Origin: JADJYF01 sp965278995
GTDB taxonomy: Bacteria; Pseudomonadota; Gammaproteobacteria; Ga0077536
Direction: 5' to 3'
Assembly (NCBI GenBank): GCA_965278995.1
Contig: OZ257136.1
Location: forward strand, 3,348,001-3,412,000
DNA: 64,000 nucleotides
The notes under the pieces are model-generated. The model ran no database searches, was not told the DNA's origin, and worked only from the letters and a program-made list of their open reading frames with translations. Both the position numbers and the translations under genes were made by a program. Position 1 is the stretch's first letter. Each line of letters opens with the position of its first letter. Shown piece by piece: positions 44,614-52,488 of this stretch.

Positions 44614-45243
44614 GGCCGTCCTCGCTTGGTCGGGTATTCGTGAATGCTGCACGGTAGGCCGTTCACCGCGCACTGACAAGGGTCCCATTGCCGCTAGCAC
44701 GCTGGACTCGCACGTCTGTACCAGTCAGGAGGTCGCATCCATCCTTCGGGGCCGGATACCGCACAGGTCGGCTGCGCGGCACCACCATTCCCGGCTACCG
44801 CACCATGCCACCAAATTAGACCCAAAGCAGCTGGCCAGGGCGGCGCATTCGACGCTTGGTGTCCGGTCTGGAAGCGTGATAGTCTGCCCTTGAGTCCCGT
44901 GTAAAACCCCCGACGAAATCGCCGCGCAGAACCGTGCGAGCAGTCCTCGTTTTCCACCGGCCGAGAAGGACGACCGCGCTGCGCCCGCCGTCGTATCACT
45001 AATAAAGGAAGTCGTGATCGAACGACGCCCGCAAGGAAGCGCAGCTGAGCGCCGAGATGCCCAAACGGATAGTCAACCCTGGCACAGTCTCTCTCCCGAC
45101 CGAGCGATGCACACCGTCGTGCCGCCCGTCAGTGGCACGAGTGCGCGACTGCACGCGCAAGAATTCATCTCTCGAGTAAGCGACAGTCGAAGACACCCCG
45201 CGTGACGGACGTGACCGCGATACAGCCACTCGTACTCAACGGA
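44614..45243. other. Long intergenic region upstream of RRM gene
   Basis: About 630 bases between the serine hydrolase start (-) and the leader hairpin of the RRM gene contain no open frame with coding character that I can support. No tRNA or repeat array is seen. The length is unusual for this compact window and could include an unrecognised small RNA. Confidence 0.45.
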
Positions 45244-45287
45244 CTAAGGAGCCTGGTCGACATTATCTCGTCAATCAGGGTCCTTAG
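45244..45287 (+). promoter_or_regulatory. Leader hairpin of the RRM gene
   Basis: CTAAGGAGCCTG (45244-45255) pairs with CAGGGTCCTTAG (45276-45287) with one mismatch, giving a 12-bp stem with a 20-base loop. It ends 39 bases before the ATG of the RNA-binding protein. No T-tract follows, so an mRNA-stability or autoregulatory element is more likely than a terminator. Confidence 0.5.
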
Positions 45288-45326
45288 CTCGTCTTCAACC
45301 CTGCCAAGCAACCAGGAGTACCCTTA

Positions 45327-45617
45327 ATGCAGCAGAACAAACTCTACGTCGGCAACTTCCCCTACTCGGTCGACGAGAACGAACTTCGGCAGATCTTTTC
45401 GAGTTACGGTGAAATCAAGGATATCGCCCTGATCACGGACCGCGCGACGGGCCGTTCGAAAGGCTTCGCTTTCATCACTTTCGGTACGCAGAGCGCCGCC
45501 GAAGCTGCCCTTGAGCAGAACGGTAAGGATGTCAAAGGCCGCGCACTCCGCGTCAATATCGCGCAGGAAAAGCCGAAGCGCACCAACGATCGAAACGATC
45601 GTCCGTCGCGCTGGTAA
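45327..45617 (+). CDS. RRM-type RNA-binding protein
   Basis: This 96-residue protein is a single RNA-recognition motif. RNP2 is KLYVGNF at residues 5-11 and RNP1 is KGFAFITF at about 45-52, with the intervening VDENELRQIFSSYGEI helix. The basic Arg/Asn/Asp tail (RTNDRNDRPSRW) is short and lacks the long Gly-rich region of some relatives. Bacterial RRM proteins bind single-stranded RNA and are often cold-inducible. The ATG follows CAGGAG about eleven bases upstream, and a strong leader hairpin precedes it. Confidence 0.93.
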   Translation: MQQNKLYVGNFPYSVDENELRQIFSSYGEIKDIALITDRATGRSKGFAFITFGTQSAAEAALEQNGKDVKGRALRVNIAQEKPKRTNDRNDRPSRW

Positions 45618-45824
45618 GTCCGGCAGGCGCGCGGCCCGGAACGCCGCGTCGCGTCTTGTCTGAATGAACGCTGGCGGCGCCTCAAGGTGCCGCGACAGCG
45701 AGTGGGCTTGCACCATCGCGGCGCGAGTTCGGCAATGCGCATGGGTGTGACTGCCTGCCGGAACATTCTGGCGGTGTGCGTCCGCTGCGAGCGCTATGGT
45801 CGCCATGGTGGAGAGGTGAGCACG

Positions 45825-46271
45825 ATGGCCGTCGAGAGCAAACTTCTGGCCAGCGGCCCGCGACCCCGCGGGCGCTACCCTCATGCGAAACGGGTCGGCG
45901 ATTTCATTTTCGTTTCCGGCACCAGTTCGCGCCGGGCGGACAACTCGTTCGCTGGCGCCAGCGTCGATGAATTCGGCACGGCGCAGCTCGACATCCGCGC
46001 TCAGACTCGTACGGTACTCGATACTATCGACCGCATACTCGCCACTTTCGATTCCGGCCTCGCCGATGTCGTCGACATCACCAGCTATCTGGTGAATATG
46101 AATGACTTCGCTGGCTATAACGAAGTCTATGCGGAGTTCTTCGACTACGACGGCCCGGCGCGAACGACCGTCGCTGTGCATCAACTGCCGCACCCGCACC
46201 TGCTGATCGAAATCAAGGCGCTCGCCTATCACCCCGTGGTCGTCGACAACACCGAGGATTCTGCGCCATGA
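45825..46271 (+). CDS. RidA/YjgF-family deaminase (2-aminomuconate deaminase-like)
   Basis: ATG 45825 follows GGAGAGG and gives 148 residues. The protein has the RidA core: GRYPHAKRVGDFIFVSGTSS, QTRTVLDTIDRILATF, DVVDITSYLVNMNDFAGYNE and ARTTVAVHQLPHPHLLIEI. The Arg in ARTTV corresponds to the substrate carboxylate-binding Arg. The stop overlaps the LigB gene by four bases (ATGA). In 2-aminophenol pathways the same family supplies 2-aminomuconate deaminase (AmnD), so deamination of a ring-cleavage product is the best guess. Confidence 0.9.
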   Translation: MAVESKLLASGPRPRGRYPHAKRVGDFIFVSGTSSRRADNSFAGASVDEFGTAQLDIRAQTRTVLDTIDRILATFDSGLADVVDITSYLVNMNDFAGYNEVYAEFFDYDGPARTTVAVHQLPHPHLLIEIKALAYHPVVVDNTEDSAP

Positions 46272-47173
46272 GTACAGGCGAGATAATTGCCGGCTATCTG
46301 GCGCCACATCCTCCGCATCTCGTTTATGGCGAGAATCCACCGCAGAACGAGCCGCGTTCGCAAGGCGGCTGGGAGCCATTGCGCTGGGCTTACGAACGCG
46401 CCCGGCGATCACTGGATGAACTGAAACCCGACGTGCTCCTGGTGCACTCGCCACACTGGATCACCCAGCAGGGCCACCATTTTCTCGGCGTACCGCAACT
46501 TGGCGGAAAATCCGTAGATCCGATCTTCCCCAATCTGTTCCGCTACCGCTTCGAGCTGAACGTCGACGTTGAACTTGCCGAAGCCTGCGCTGAAGAGGGC
46601 GCACACCTCGGCTTGACGACCAAAATGATGCGGAACCCGAATTTTCGCGTCGACTACGGCACCATCACGACCCTGCACATGATCCGGCCGCAATGGGATA
46701 TCCCGGTCGTCGGCATCTCGGCCAACAATTCGCCTTATTACCTGTCGACTGCCGAAGGCCTCGGCGAAATGGACAAGCTCGGTCGCGCCACGCAACGTGC
46801 GATCGAACGCACCGGCAGACGCGCCGTGCTGCTGGCTTCGAATACGCTCTGTCACTATCACTTCAGCAAGGAACCCGAACCGCCGGAAGACATGTCGCAG
46901 GAGCACCCCGAAAACATGGCCGGTTATTTATGGGACATGCGCATCATCGAACTGCTGCGTGCCGGTCGCATCCGCGAAACGTTCGAGGTCCTGCCGCAGT
47001 TCATCGAAGAAGCGTTCGCCGAAGTCAAATCCGGCGCGTTCACCTGGATGTTCGCGGCCATGGGTTACCCCGAGCTGGCCGGCGAGCTGCATGGCTATGG
47101 CACCGTGATCGGCACCGGCAATGCCGTCATGGAATGGAATCTGGTCAAGGCCGGACTGGCCCGCGCAGCATGA
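46268..47173 (+). CDS. Extradiol dioxygenase, catalytic (AmnB-like) subunit
   Basis: This 301-residue class III LigB-type protein matches the size of the 2-aminophenol 1,6-dioxygenase beta subunit. Putative Fe(II) ligands are in GYLAPHPPHLVYG (His14, His17) and VHSPHW (His60, His63). NTLCHYHFSKEP supplies an additional His pair, and TWMFAAMGYPELAGELHGYG the late Glu. It overlaps the RidA gene by four bases and is followed after ten bases by a related subunit. It likely cleaves the ring of an aminophenol or related substrate. Confidence 0.92.
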   Translation: MSTGEIIAGYLAPHPPHLVYGENPPQNEPRSQGGWEPLRWAYERARRSLDELKPDVLLVHSPHWITQQGHHFLGVPQLGGKSVDPIFPNLFRYRFELNVDVELAEACAEEGAHLGLTTKMMRNPNFRVDYGTITTLHMIRPQWDIPVVGISANNSPYYLSTAEGLGEMDKLGRATQRAIERTGRRAVLLASNTLCHYHFSKEPEPPEDMSQEHPENMAGYLWDMRIIELLRAGRIRETFEVLPQFIEEAFAEVKSGAFTWMFAAMGYPELAGELHGYGTVIGTGNAVMEWNLVKAGLARAA

Positions 47174-47183
47174 ACAGCGCGCG

Positions 47184-47996
47184 ATGAGTGTCGTTGCCGG
47201 ATTCCTCGTTCCGGGCTCACCGCTGCCGTATGTGCGGGGTGACAATCCGCCGTGGGGCGAGCTGGCGGCCGCTTATGCCGCCGCTGGGGCGGCGCTGGCG
47301 CTGAGCGCCCCGGATACGCTGCTGGTCTACTCCACGCAGTGGCTGGCGGTGCTCGATCAACTATGGCTGACGCGGCCGCGTCTGCAGGGTCTGCATGTCG
47401 ACGAGAACTGGCATGAGTTCGGTGATCTGCCATTCGATCTCACCATCGATACACAACTCACCGCGGCAATTGTTCAAGCCACACCAGCGATCGGCATCCG
47501 CTCGAAAGGCGTCGATTACGATGCCTTCCCGGTCGATACCGGCACGATAGTCGCGCAGCATTTCCTGAATCCGGGCAATACGCGCCCGCTGGTCGTTGCC
47601 TCAAACAATCTCTATCACGATTTCGAGACAACGCGCAGCCTGGGTCGGATTGCGGCTGAACAGGCGGCGGCTGGCGGCAAACGGGTTGCCATCATCGGTG
47701 TTGGGGGGTTATCAGGCAATTTCTTCCGCGAGACCATCGACCCAGCCACCGACCATATCGCGACTGCTGCGGATGACCGCTGGAATCAGCGCATGTTGAG
47801 CCTGATGCGCGAGGGCGCGGTGAGCGAACTGCTCGCCGCCTGCCCCGGCTACGCGCGTGAAGCGCGCGCTGACATGGGTTTCAAACATTTCGCTTTTGTA
47901 CTCGGCGGACTCGCCGGGCAATTCGAGCGCGCCACGGTGTACGGCTATGGGCCGCTATATGGCACCGGTGGCGCAGTCGTGGAGTTTCACGTCTGA
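47184..47996 (+). CDS. LigB-like non-catalytic (AmnA-like) subunit
   Basis: The ATG at 47184 gives 270 residues, close to the alpha subunit of 2-aminophenol 1,6-dioxygenase. It is homologous in pattern to its upstream neighbour, but metal ligands are missing: VPGSPLPYVRG replaces the APHPPHLVYG segment and VYSTQW replaces VHSPHW. It should therefore be a structural partner rather than an active dioxygenase. Other matching segments are ASNNLYHDFETTRS and TVYGYGPLYGTGGAVVEFHV. It converges with citrate synthase. Confidence 0.9.
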   Translation: MSVVAGFLVPGSPLPYVRGDNPPWGELAAAYAAAGAALALSAPDTLLVYSTQWLAVLDQLWLTRPRLQGLHVDENWHEFGDLPFDLTIDTQLTAAIVQATPAIGIRSKGVDYDAFPVDTGTIVAQHFLNPGNTRPLVVASNNLYHDFETTRSLGRIAAEQAAAGGKRVAIIGVGGLSGNFFRETIDPATDHIATAADDRWNQRMLSLMREGAVSELLAACPGYAREARADMGFKHFAFVLGGLAGQFERATVYGYGPLYGTGGAVVEFHV

Positions 47997-48009
47997 GATT
48001 GCGGGTGTC

Positions 48010-49320
48010 TCAGCGCTTCGCTATCTCGACATAGGGCCTCTCGGTGTGCCCGGTATAGAGCTGCCGCGGCCGCCCGATACGCTGACTCGGATCCTCGATC
48101 ATCTCGTTCCACTGCGCGACCCAACCGACCGTGCGCGCCAGCGCGAACAGCGCCGTGAACATCGTCGTCGGGAAACCCATCGCTTTCAGCGTGATGCCGG
48201 AATAGAAATCGATGTTCGGGTAGAGTTTCTTCTCGATGAAATACTCATCGTTCAGCGCTATTTTTTCGAGTTCCATGGCGACATCCAGCAACGGGTCGTC
48301 CTTGATGCCGAGTTCACTCAGCACTTCATGACAGGTTTGCTGCATGACGCGGGCGCGCGGATCGTAGTTCTTGTAAACGCGATGACCGAAACCCATCAGA
48401 CGAAACGAATCATTCTTGTCCTTGGCGCGAGCGATGAACTCGGGGATACGTTTGACGCTGCCGATTTCGGACAACATGTTCAGCGCTGCTTCGTTGGCAC
48501 CACCGTGTGCCGGGCCCCATAAACAGGCGATACCAGCGGCAATACACGCAAACGGATTCGCCCCGGACGAACTCGCCAACCGCACGGTCGACGTCGATGC
48601 ATTCTGTTCGTGATCTGCATGCAGGATGAAAATTCTGTCCATTGCGCGCGCCAGTGTCGGGCTGACTTTATAGCTCGCTGCAGGCACCGCGAAACACATA
48701 TTGAGGAAATTCGCCGTGTAATCGAGGTCGTTGCACGGATAAACAAATGGCTGGCCAACGGAATACTTGTAAGCCATGGCGGCAATTGTCGGCATTTTCG
48801 CTATCAATCGACGGCTCGCAATCAGGCGCTGTTGTGGATCGTCGATGTCGGTCGAATCGTGATAGAACGCCGACAGCGCGCCGACCACCCCGCACATGAC
48901 AGCCATCGGATGCGCGTCGCGGCGGAAGCCGCCGAAAAAACTGCGCATCTGCTCATGCACCATGGTGTGATGCGTGATGGCGTGGCTGAACTCGCTGAAC
49001 TCGCGCGCACTCGGCAACTCGCCGGTCATCAGGAGATAGGCGACTTCGAGAAAATTGCTCCGCTCGGCAAGCTGATCGATTGGGTAACCGCGGTACAGGA
49101 GTACGCCGACATCGCCATCGATGTAGGTAATTTTCGACTCGCAGCTCGCCGTCGAGGTGAAGCCAGGGTCATAGGTGAACTGCCCCGTAGTCGCATAGAG
49201 CTTGGAAATATCAATCACACTCGGGCCGACGCTGCCCTCGAGGATGGGAAATTCGTGTGCGCCGCCGGTGGTATCGAGTCGGGCGATACCGGCGGGATGA
49301 CTGTTCGTTGCTTGGGTCAT
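48010..49320 (-). CDS. gltA: Citrate synthase
   Basis: This 436-residue protein has the length of the hexameric, NADH-sensitive bacterial citrate synthase. Catalytic features are ILHADHEQNASTSTVRLASS with the first His, WGPAHGGANEAAL with the second, and MGFGHRVYKNYDPRA; the last catalytic Asp lies in PNIDFYSGI. The enzyme condenses acetyl-CoA with oxaloacetate at the entry of the TCA cycle. It is preceded by about 220 bases carrying three related repeat arms. Its location next to ring-cleavage genes is probably incidental. Confidence 0.97.
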   Translation of the reverse strand: MTQATNSHPAGIARLDTTGGAHEFPILEGSVGPSVIDISKLYATTGQFTYDPGFTSTASCESKITYIDGDVGVLLYRGYPIDQLAERSNFLEVAYLLMTGELPSAREFSEFSHAITHHTMVHEQMRSFFGGFRRDAHPMAVMCGVVGALSAFYHDSTDIDDPQQRLIASRRLIAKMPTIAAMAYKYSVGQPFVYPCNDLDYTANFLNMCFAVPAASYKVSPTLARAMDRIFILHADHEQNASTSTVRLASSSGANPFACIAAGIACLWGPAHGGANEAALNMLSEIGSVKRIPEFIARAKDKNDSFRLMGFGHRVYKNYDPRARVMQQTCHEVLSELGIKDDPLLDVAMELEKIALNDEYFIEKKLYPNIDFYSGITLKAMGFPTTMFTALFALARTVGWVAQWNEMIEDPSQRIGRPRQLYTGHTERPYVEIAKR

Positions 49321-49376
49321 GTTTTCTTACGCCTCATGGTTTCGTCGGATGGCCACCGGCTGCTGACCGGCGGCGC

Positions 49377-49493
49377 GCGCTGCAATTGCGGCGGTCGGCG
49401 GGCGCATTAACCCGCTGGCCGCGCTCCGCATTGCAGCGCAGCACTGTGAATCTACAACAACCCGGCACGCAGGTGTTAGCTGCAATGCGGAGC
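49377..49493. repeat. Three-arm inverted/direct repeat upstream of gltA
   Basis: Arm 1 (49377-49391, GCGCTGCAATTGCGG), arm 2 (49423-49437, GCTCCGCATTGCAGC) and arm 3 (49479-49493, GCTGCAATGCGGAGC) are related. Arms 2 and 3 are perfect 15-bp inverted copies, and arms 1 and 2 pair with one bulge. In the gltA leader (minus strand) arm 2 could pair with either neighbour, giving two exclusive hairpins. Confidence 0.55.
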
Positions 49494-49540
49494 CGGATGG
49501 CCGCCCCAGGCTGGCTGCCATGATGGCGCCAGTCCATCGT

Positions 49541-50470
49541 TCAGCGGGCCCGCGACAACCGATAACCGAGCCGGGGAAAATGGACCTGCACCGGCCCCGT
49601 CCGCGGATCGTCGGTAGCTATCGAGATACGCTCGCTGTCCGCTCTCAGCAGCCGACCATGCGCCGGCGAGTTCTCGGTCAAAGGGCGCACGGTCACCCGC
49701 TCGCCAGCGACCAGACCTTCGGGCGAAACCGCGTCGGTAGCATCCTCGATTGACACCGGAACATGCAGAGCCGCGCGTCGTAAAGCCTCGTCAGCAGTTA
49801 TCGGCCGCGACTCGCCATGCCCAAGTGACGCAACCCGCTCCATCCAGGCCAGGGTCCGGGGCTGAGCTTCGAGCAGAGCACTGGGACCGCCGATCAGCTG
49901 CAGGAACCAGGGTGCGCCATACAGCGCAAAATCCGCCAGCCCCGGCGCCAGGCCACTAACGAATGGCCTTCCGTTATCGAGCAGCGCTTCGAGGCGGGCC
50001 AGTTGGCCACGGACTTCCGCCTCGTAGCGTGGAGCGGCTGCTGCGACCTGCGCGAGACTCGGTTCCGGCTTGCCATGCAGGCGGGCGCGGTCGCGATGAA
50101 ATTCAGGTGGAAAGCGCGCCGCGTGCAGCCCGGTGATATAGAGCGCCACCGGCCAGAACAGCTGTGTTTCGGCCCAGTCGACGATAGCCAGGGCCGCTGC
50201 GCGCGCCGATGGTGGTAGACCGGGATAGATCGTCGGTATCGGTGCGAGCGTCTCCAGCACTTCGACTATCAACTGCGTATCGCAATAGACATCGGCACCG
50301 ATCTGCAATGCCGGTGTACGCCGATAGCCCGCCGTCAGCGGTTCGTAGTCGGGCTTCGGGGCGTATGACGGGATCTCGACCGCGAGCCAGCGAAGATTTT
50401 TCAAGCCGAGCACCAGTCGGACTTTCTCCGAGAAGCTTGAGAAATCGTAGTGATGCAGGATCAGATCCAT
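49541..50470 (-). CDS. Glutathione S-transferase-family protein
   Basis: This 309-residue protein begins LILHHYDFSSFSEKVRLVLGLKN-like, with the active-site-type Ser in DFSSFSEKVR, then YRRTPALQIGADVYCDTQLI, the thioredoxin-fold cis-Pro and glutathione-binding Asp-Thr-Gln. The middle residues 90-210 form the alpha-helical domain, and about 80 extra C-terminal residues form a beta-rich extension (VSPEGLVAGERVTVRP, GPVQVHFPRLGYRL) not typical of standard GSTs. It is the last gene of the minus-strand catabolic group and may conjugate or isomerise an intermediate. Confidence 0.88.
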   Translation of the reverse strand: MDLILHHYDFSSFSEKVRLVLGLKNLRWLAVEIPSYAPKPDYEPLTAGYRRTPALQIGADVYCDTQLIVEVLETLAPIPTIYPGLPPSARAAALAIVDWAETQLFWPVALYITGLHAARFPPEFHRDRARLHGKPEPSLAQVAAAAPRYEAEVRGQLARLEALLDNGRPFVSGLAPGLADFALYGAPWFLQLIGGPSALLEAQPRTLAWMERVASLGHGESRPITADEALRRAALHVPVSIEDATDAVSPEGLVAGERVTVRPLTENSPAHGRLLRADSERISIATDDPRTGPVQVHFPRLGYRLSRAR

Positions 50471-50526
50471 CGATTACTGTGATGGCGGTTGCCGTGCTGC
50501 GCACCCGATGCCGATGCCGCCGTCGG

Positions 50527-51312
50527 TCAATGCGCGCGTAGAAACGCTGCCAGCGCCGCCGTAAACGCTTGCGGACATTCGAGATTCGAAATGTGCGCAG
50601 CATCGAGCTCGACCAGCTGTGAGCCGACGACCCGTGCGTGCATGTCCTGCATCGCCGCCAGCGGCGCGCCCGCGTCATGCGTGCCGGCCACGAACAGCGT
50701 CGGCACGGTGATTCGCGACAGCGCGTCAAGATAATCGAGCGTCTTCAGCGCCTCACAGGCGGCGGCATAACCGGCTACCGGTGTAGCCGCAATCATCGGC
50801 CCGACCCAGGCCAGTTCCTCGGCGCGCTCGCGTCGGGTGCGCTCGGTAAACCAGCGTTCGAGGCTCGGCCCGAGCAACGGACCCAGGCCCTGTTCGCGTG
50901 CGATGCGCGCGCGGTCGTCCCACATGCCGTGCGAAGCCGGCCCCATCTGTGCGACACAGTTCGCCGCCGTGATCGTCCGCACCCTGTCGGCGTGGCCGAG
51001 CGCAAGACCCAGCGCCGTCATGCCCCCCATCGAGAGACCGACGAAATGCACGCGATCGAGTTCCAGCGCATCGAACAGGGCGACGGCGTCTTCGACCAGT
51101 TGCGGAAACGCATACCCCGTCTGCGGCACCTCGGTATCACCGTGCCCACGTGTGTCGTAACGGACGACACGATACTCACCGGCCAGCGCATCGGCCTGCG
51201 GCTGCCACATCTTCACCGTTGCAGCCAACGAGTTCGAGAACACTATCGGTACACCCGCAGCCGGGCCATCGATGACGCAGTTGAATGTCAGGTTGGGCGT
51301 TTTGATTTTCAT
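50527..51312 (-). CDS. Alpha/beta hydrolase, 3-oxoadipate enol-lactonase-like
   Basis: This 261-residue protein has the alpha/beta-hydrolase elements of the PcaD family: PIVFSNSLAATVKMWQPQAD, YDTRGHGDTEVP, the nucleophile elbow GLSMGGMTALGLAL, FVAGTHDAGAPLAAM with Asp, and DAAHISNLECPQAFT with the catalytic His. Length and the NSLAA oxyanion segment match enol-lactonases of the beta-ketoadipate pathway. No other pca genes are visible here, so the real substrate may be another lactone or ester. Confidence 0.9.
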   Translation of the reverse strand: MKIKTPNLTFNCVIDGPAAGVPIVFSNSLAATVKMWQPQADALAGEYRVVRYDTRGHGDTEVPQTGYAFPQLVEDAVALFDALELDRVHFVGLSMGGMTALGLALGHADRVRTITAANCVAQMGPASHGMWDDRARIAREQGLGPLLGPSLERWFTERTRRERAEELAWVGPMIAATPVAGYAAACEALKTLDYLDALSRITVPTLFVAGTHDAGAPLAAMQDMHARVVGSQLVELDAAHISNLECPQAFTAALAAFLRAH

Positions 51313-51384
51313 GTCTGTACAGATTCCTTCAGTAGTGGGAACAAAGCCCCCGCAGGAAAACGTGCTGGAATTTCAGCGCCGTCT

Positions 51385-52488
51385 TTAACCAAGCTCACGA
51401 TTGACCATCGGCATGACTTCGGTTGCCATCAGTTCCAACGAACGGCGCGACAGGGCGACGTCGGCCCAGTCGTGGCCGGCATAGACCAGCGTGCGGAAAT
51501 CGCCGACCTGGTGGCGCAGGGCGACGATTTTTTCTGCGACTTGCGATGGCGTGCCGTGAATGACCAGCGATTCCATCACGTAGCGATGCGTGACGTCGGC
51601 ATCCGGCATGTCGCGATGACCCTTGAACAGATCCGGGCGGCCGTTGCCGATCAGTTTGCGCATCAGACTTCGATAGTAGTTGCCATAAGGGCCATCCGCA
51701 TTCAGCGCGTAGTCGCGCGCAGTTTTCTCATCGTCGGCGACGAAGATGCTTTTGGCCACACGCCAGTCGTCCGGGCGCGGTGCCAGGCCAGCCGCTTGCC
51801 AACCCTCGACCAGTTTCTGCCAGTGGCTGGCGACCCATACTGGTTGTAGAAAATTCGCCGAGATGATCGACCAGCCGTGGCGCGCGGCATGGCTCACGCT
51901 GTCTGAGAATGGCGACATGCAGGCGACCATGATCGGTGGGTGCGGTTGCTGCAACGGAGTGATGATGGCGCCTTGCCCGATGTCGAGATCCATTGTCCGG
52001 CGCGTCGTCACATTCCAGAATTCGCCCTCGATGTCATACGGCGGCGGTTCACGCCAGATGCGCAGCACCTGTTCGATGCATTCGTGGAACATCGCCTTGC
52101 GATCGCGATCGAGATTGCCGAAGACTTCGGCGTCAGAACGCAAACCGCCTGGGCTGATGCCGAAAATGAACCGCCCCTGCAGCATGTGATCGACCATGGC
52201 GACCTGGGCCGCAATGGCTGCCGGATGCGCGTTCGGCAGGTTGACCGTTCCGCTACCGAGCCGGATGTGTCGCGTCTGATATGCGAGACTCGCCAGAAAG
52301 ATCAGGCACGAGGTGATGGTCTCCGCGCGGTCGGTGACATGCTCGCCGACGAACGCTTCGTCGAAGCCGAGTTCGTCGGCCAATAGAATGGCCGCGCGAT
52401 CTTCTTCCAGTGTTTCGCGATAGTCGCGCCCTGGTGGATGCAGCGGCATGGTGAAAAAACTGAGCTTCATCGGCGTGCGCGTGCTCAT
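51385..52488 (-). CDS. LLM-class flavin-dependent monooxygenase
   Basis: This 367-residue protein starts MKLSFFTMPLHPPGRDY at residue 7 and continues with DEAFVGEHVTDRAETI, IRLGSGTVNLPNAHPAAIAA, GRFIFGISPGGLRSDAEVFG, PPIMVACMSPFSDSV and a C-terminal GTPSQVAEKIVALRH. These are marks of the bacterial-luciferase/limonene-monooxygenase-type group, FMNH2-dependent. It overlaps the upstream ThDP gene by four bases (ATGA). A flavin reductase is not visible nearby. It is not close to the first LLM enzyme. Confidence 0.92.
   Translation of the reverse strand: MSTRTPMKLSFFTMPLHPPGRDYRETLEEDRAAILLADELGFDEAFVGEHVTDRAETITSCLIFLASLAYQTRHIRLGSGTVNLPNAHPAAIAAQVAMVDHMLQGRFIFGISPGGLRSDAEVFGNLDRDRKAMFHECIEQVLRIWREPPPYDIEGEFWNVTTRRTMDLDIGQGAIITPLQQPHPPIMVACMSPFSDSVSHAARHGWSIISANFLQPVWVASHWQKLVEGWQAAGLAPRPDDWRVAKSIFVADDEKTARDYALNADGPYGNYYRSLMRKLIGNGRPDLFKGHRDMPDADVTHRYVMESLVIHGTPSQVAEKIVALRHQVGDFRTLVYAGHDWADVALSRRSLELMATEVMPMVNRELG

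Noticed and set aside
44701..45000. Open minus-strand frame in the long gap upstream of the RRM gene
   Set aside because: No ribosome-binding site, no domain and composition typical of non-coding GC-rich DNA.
45618..45660. GC-rich inverted repeat after the RRM gene as an intrinsic terminator
   Set aside because: The stem is short and imperfect and is not followed by a T-tract.
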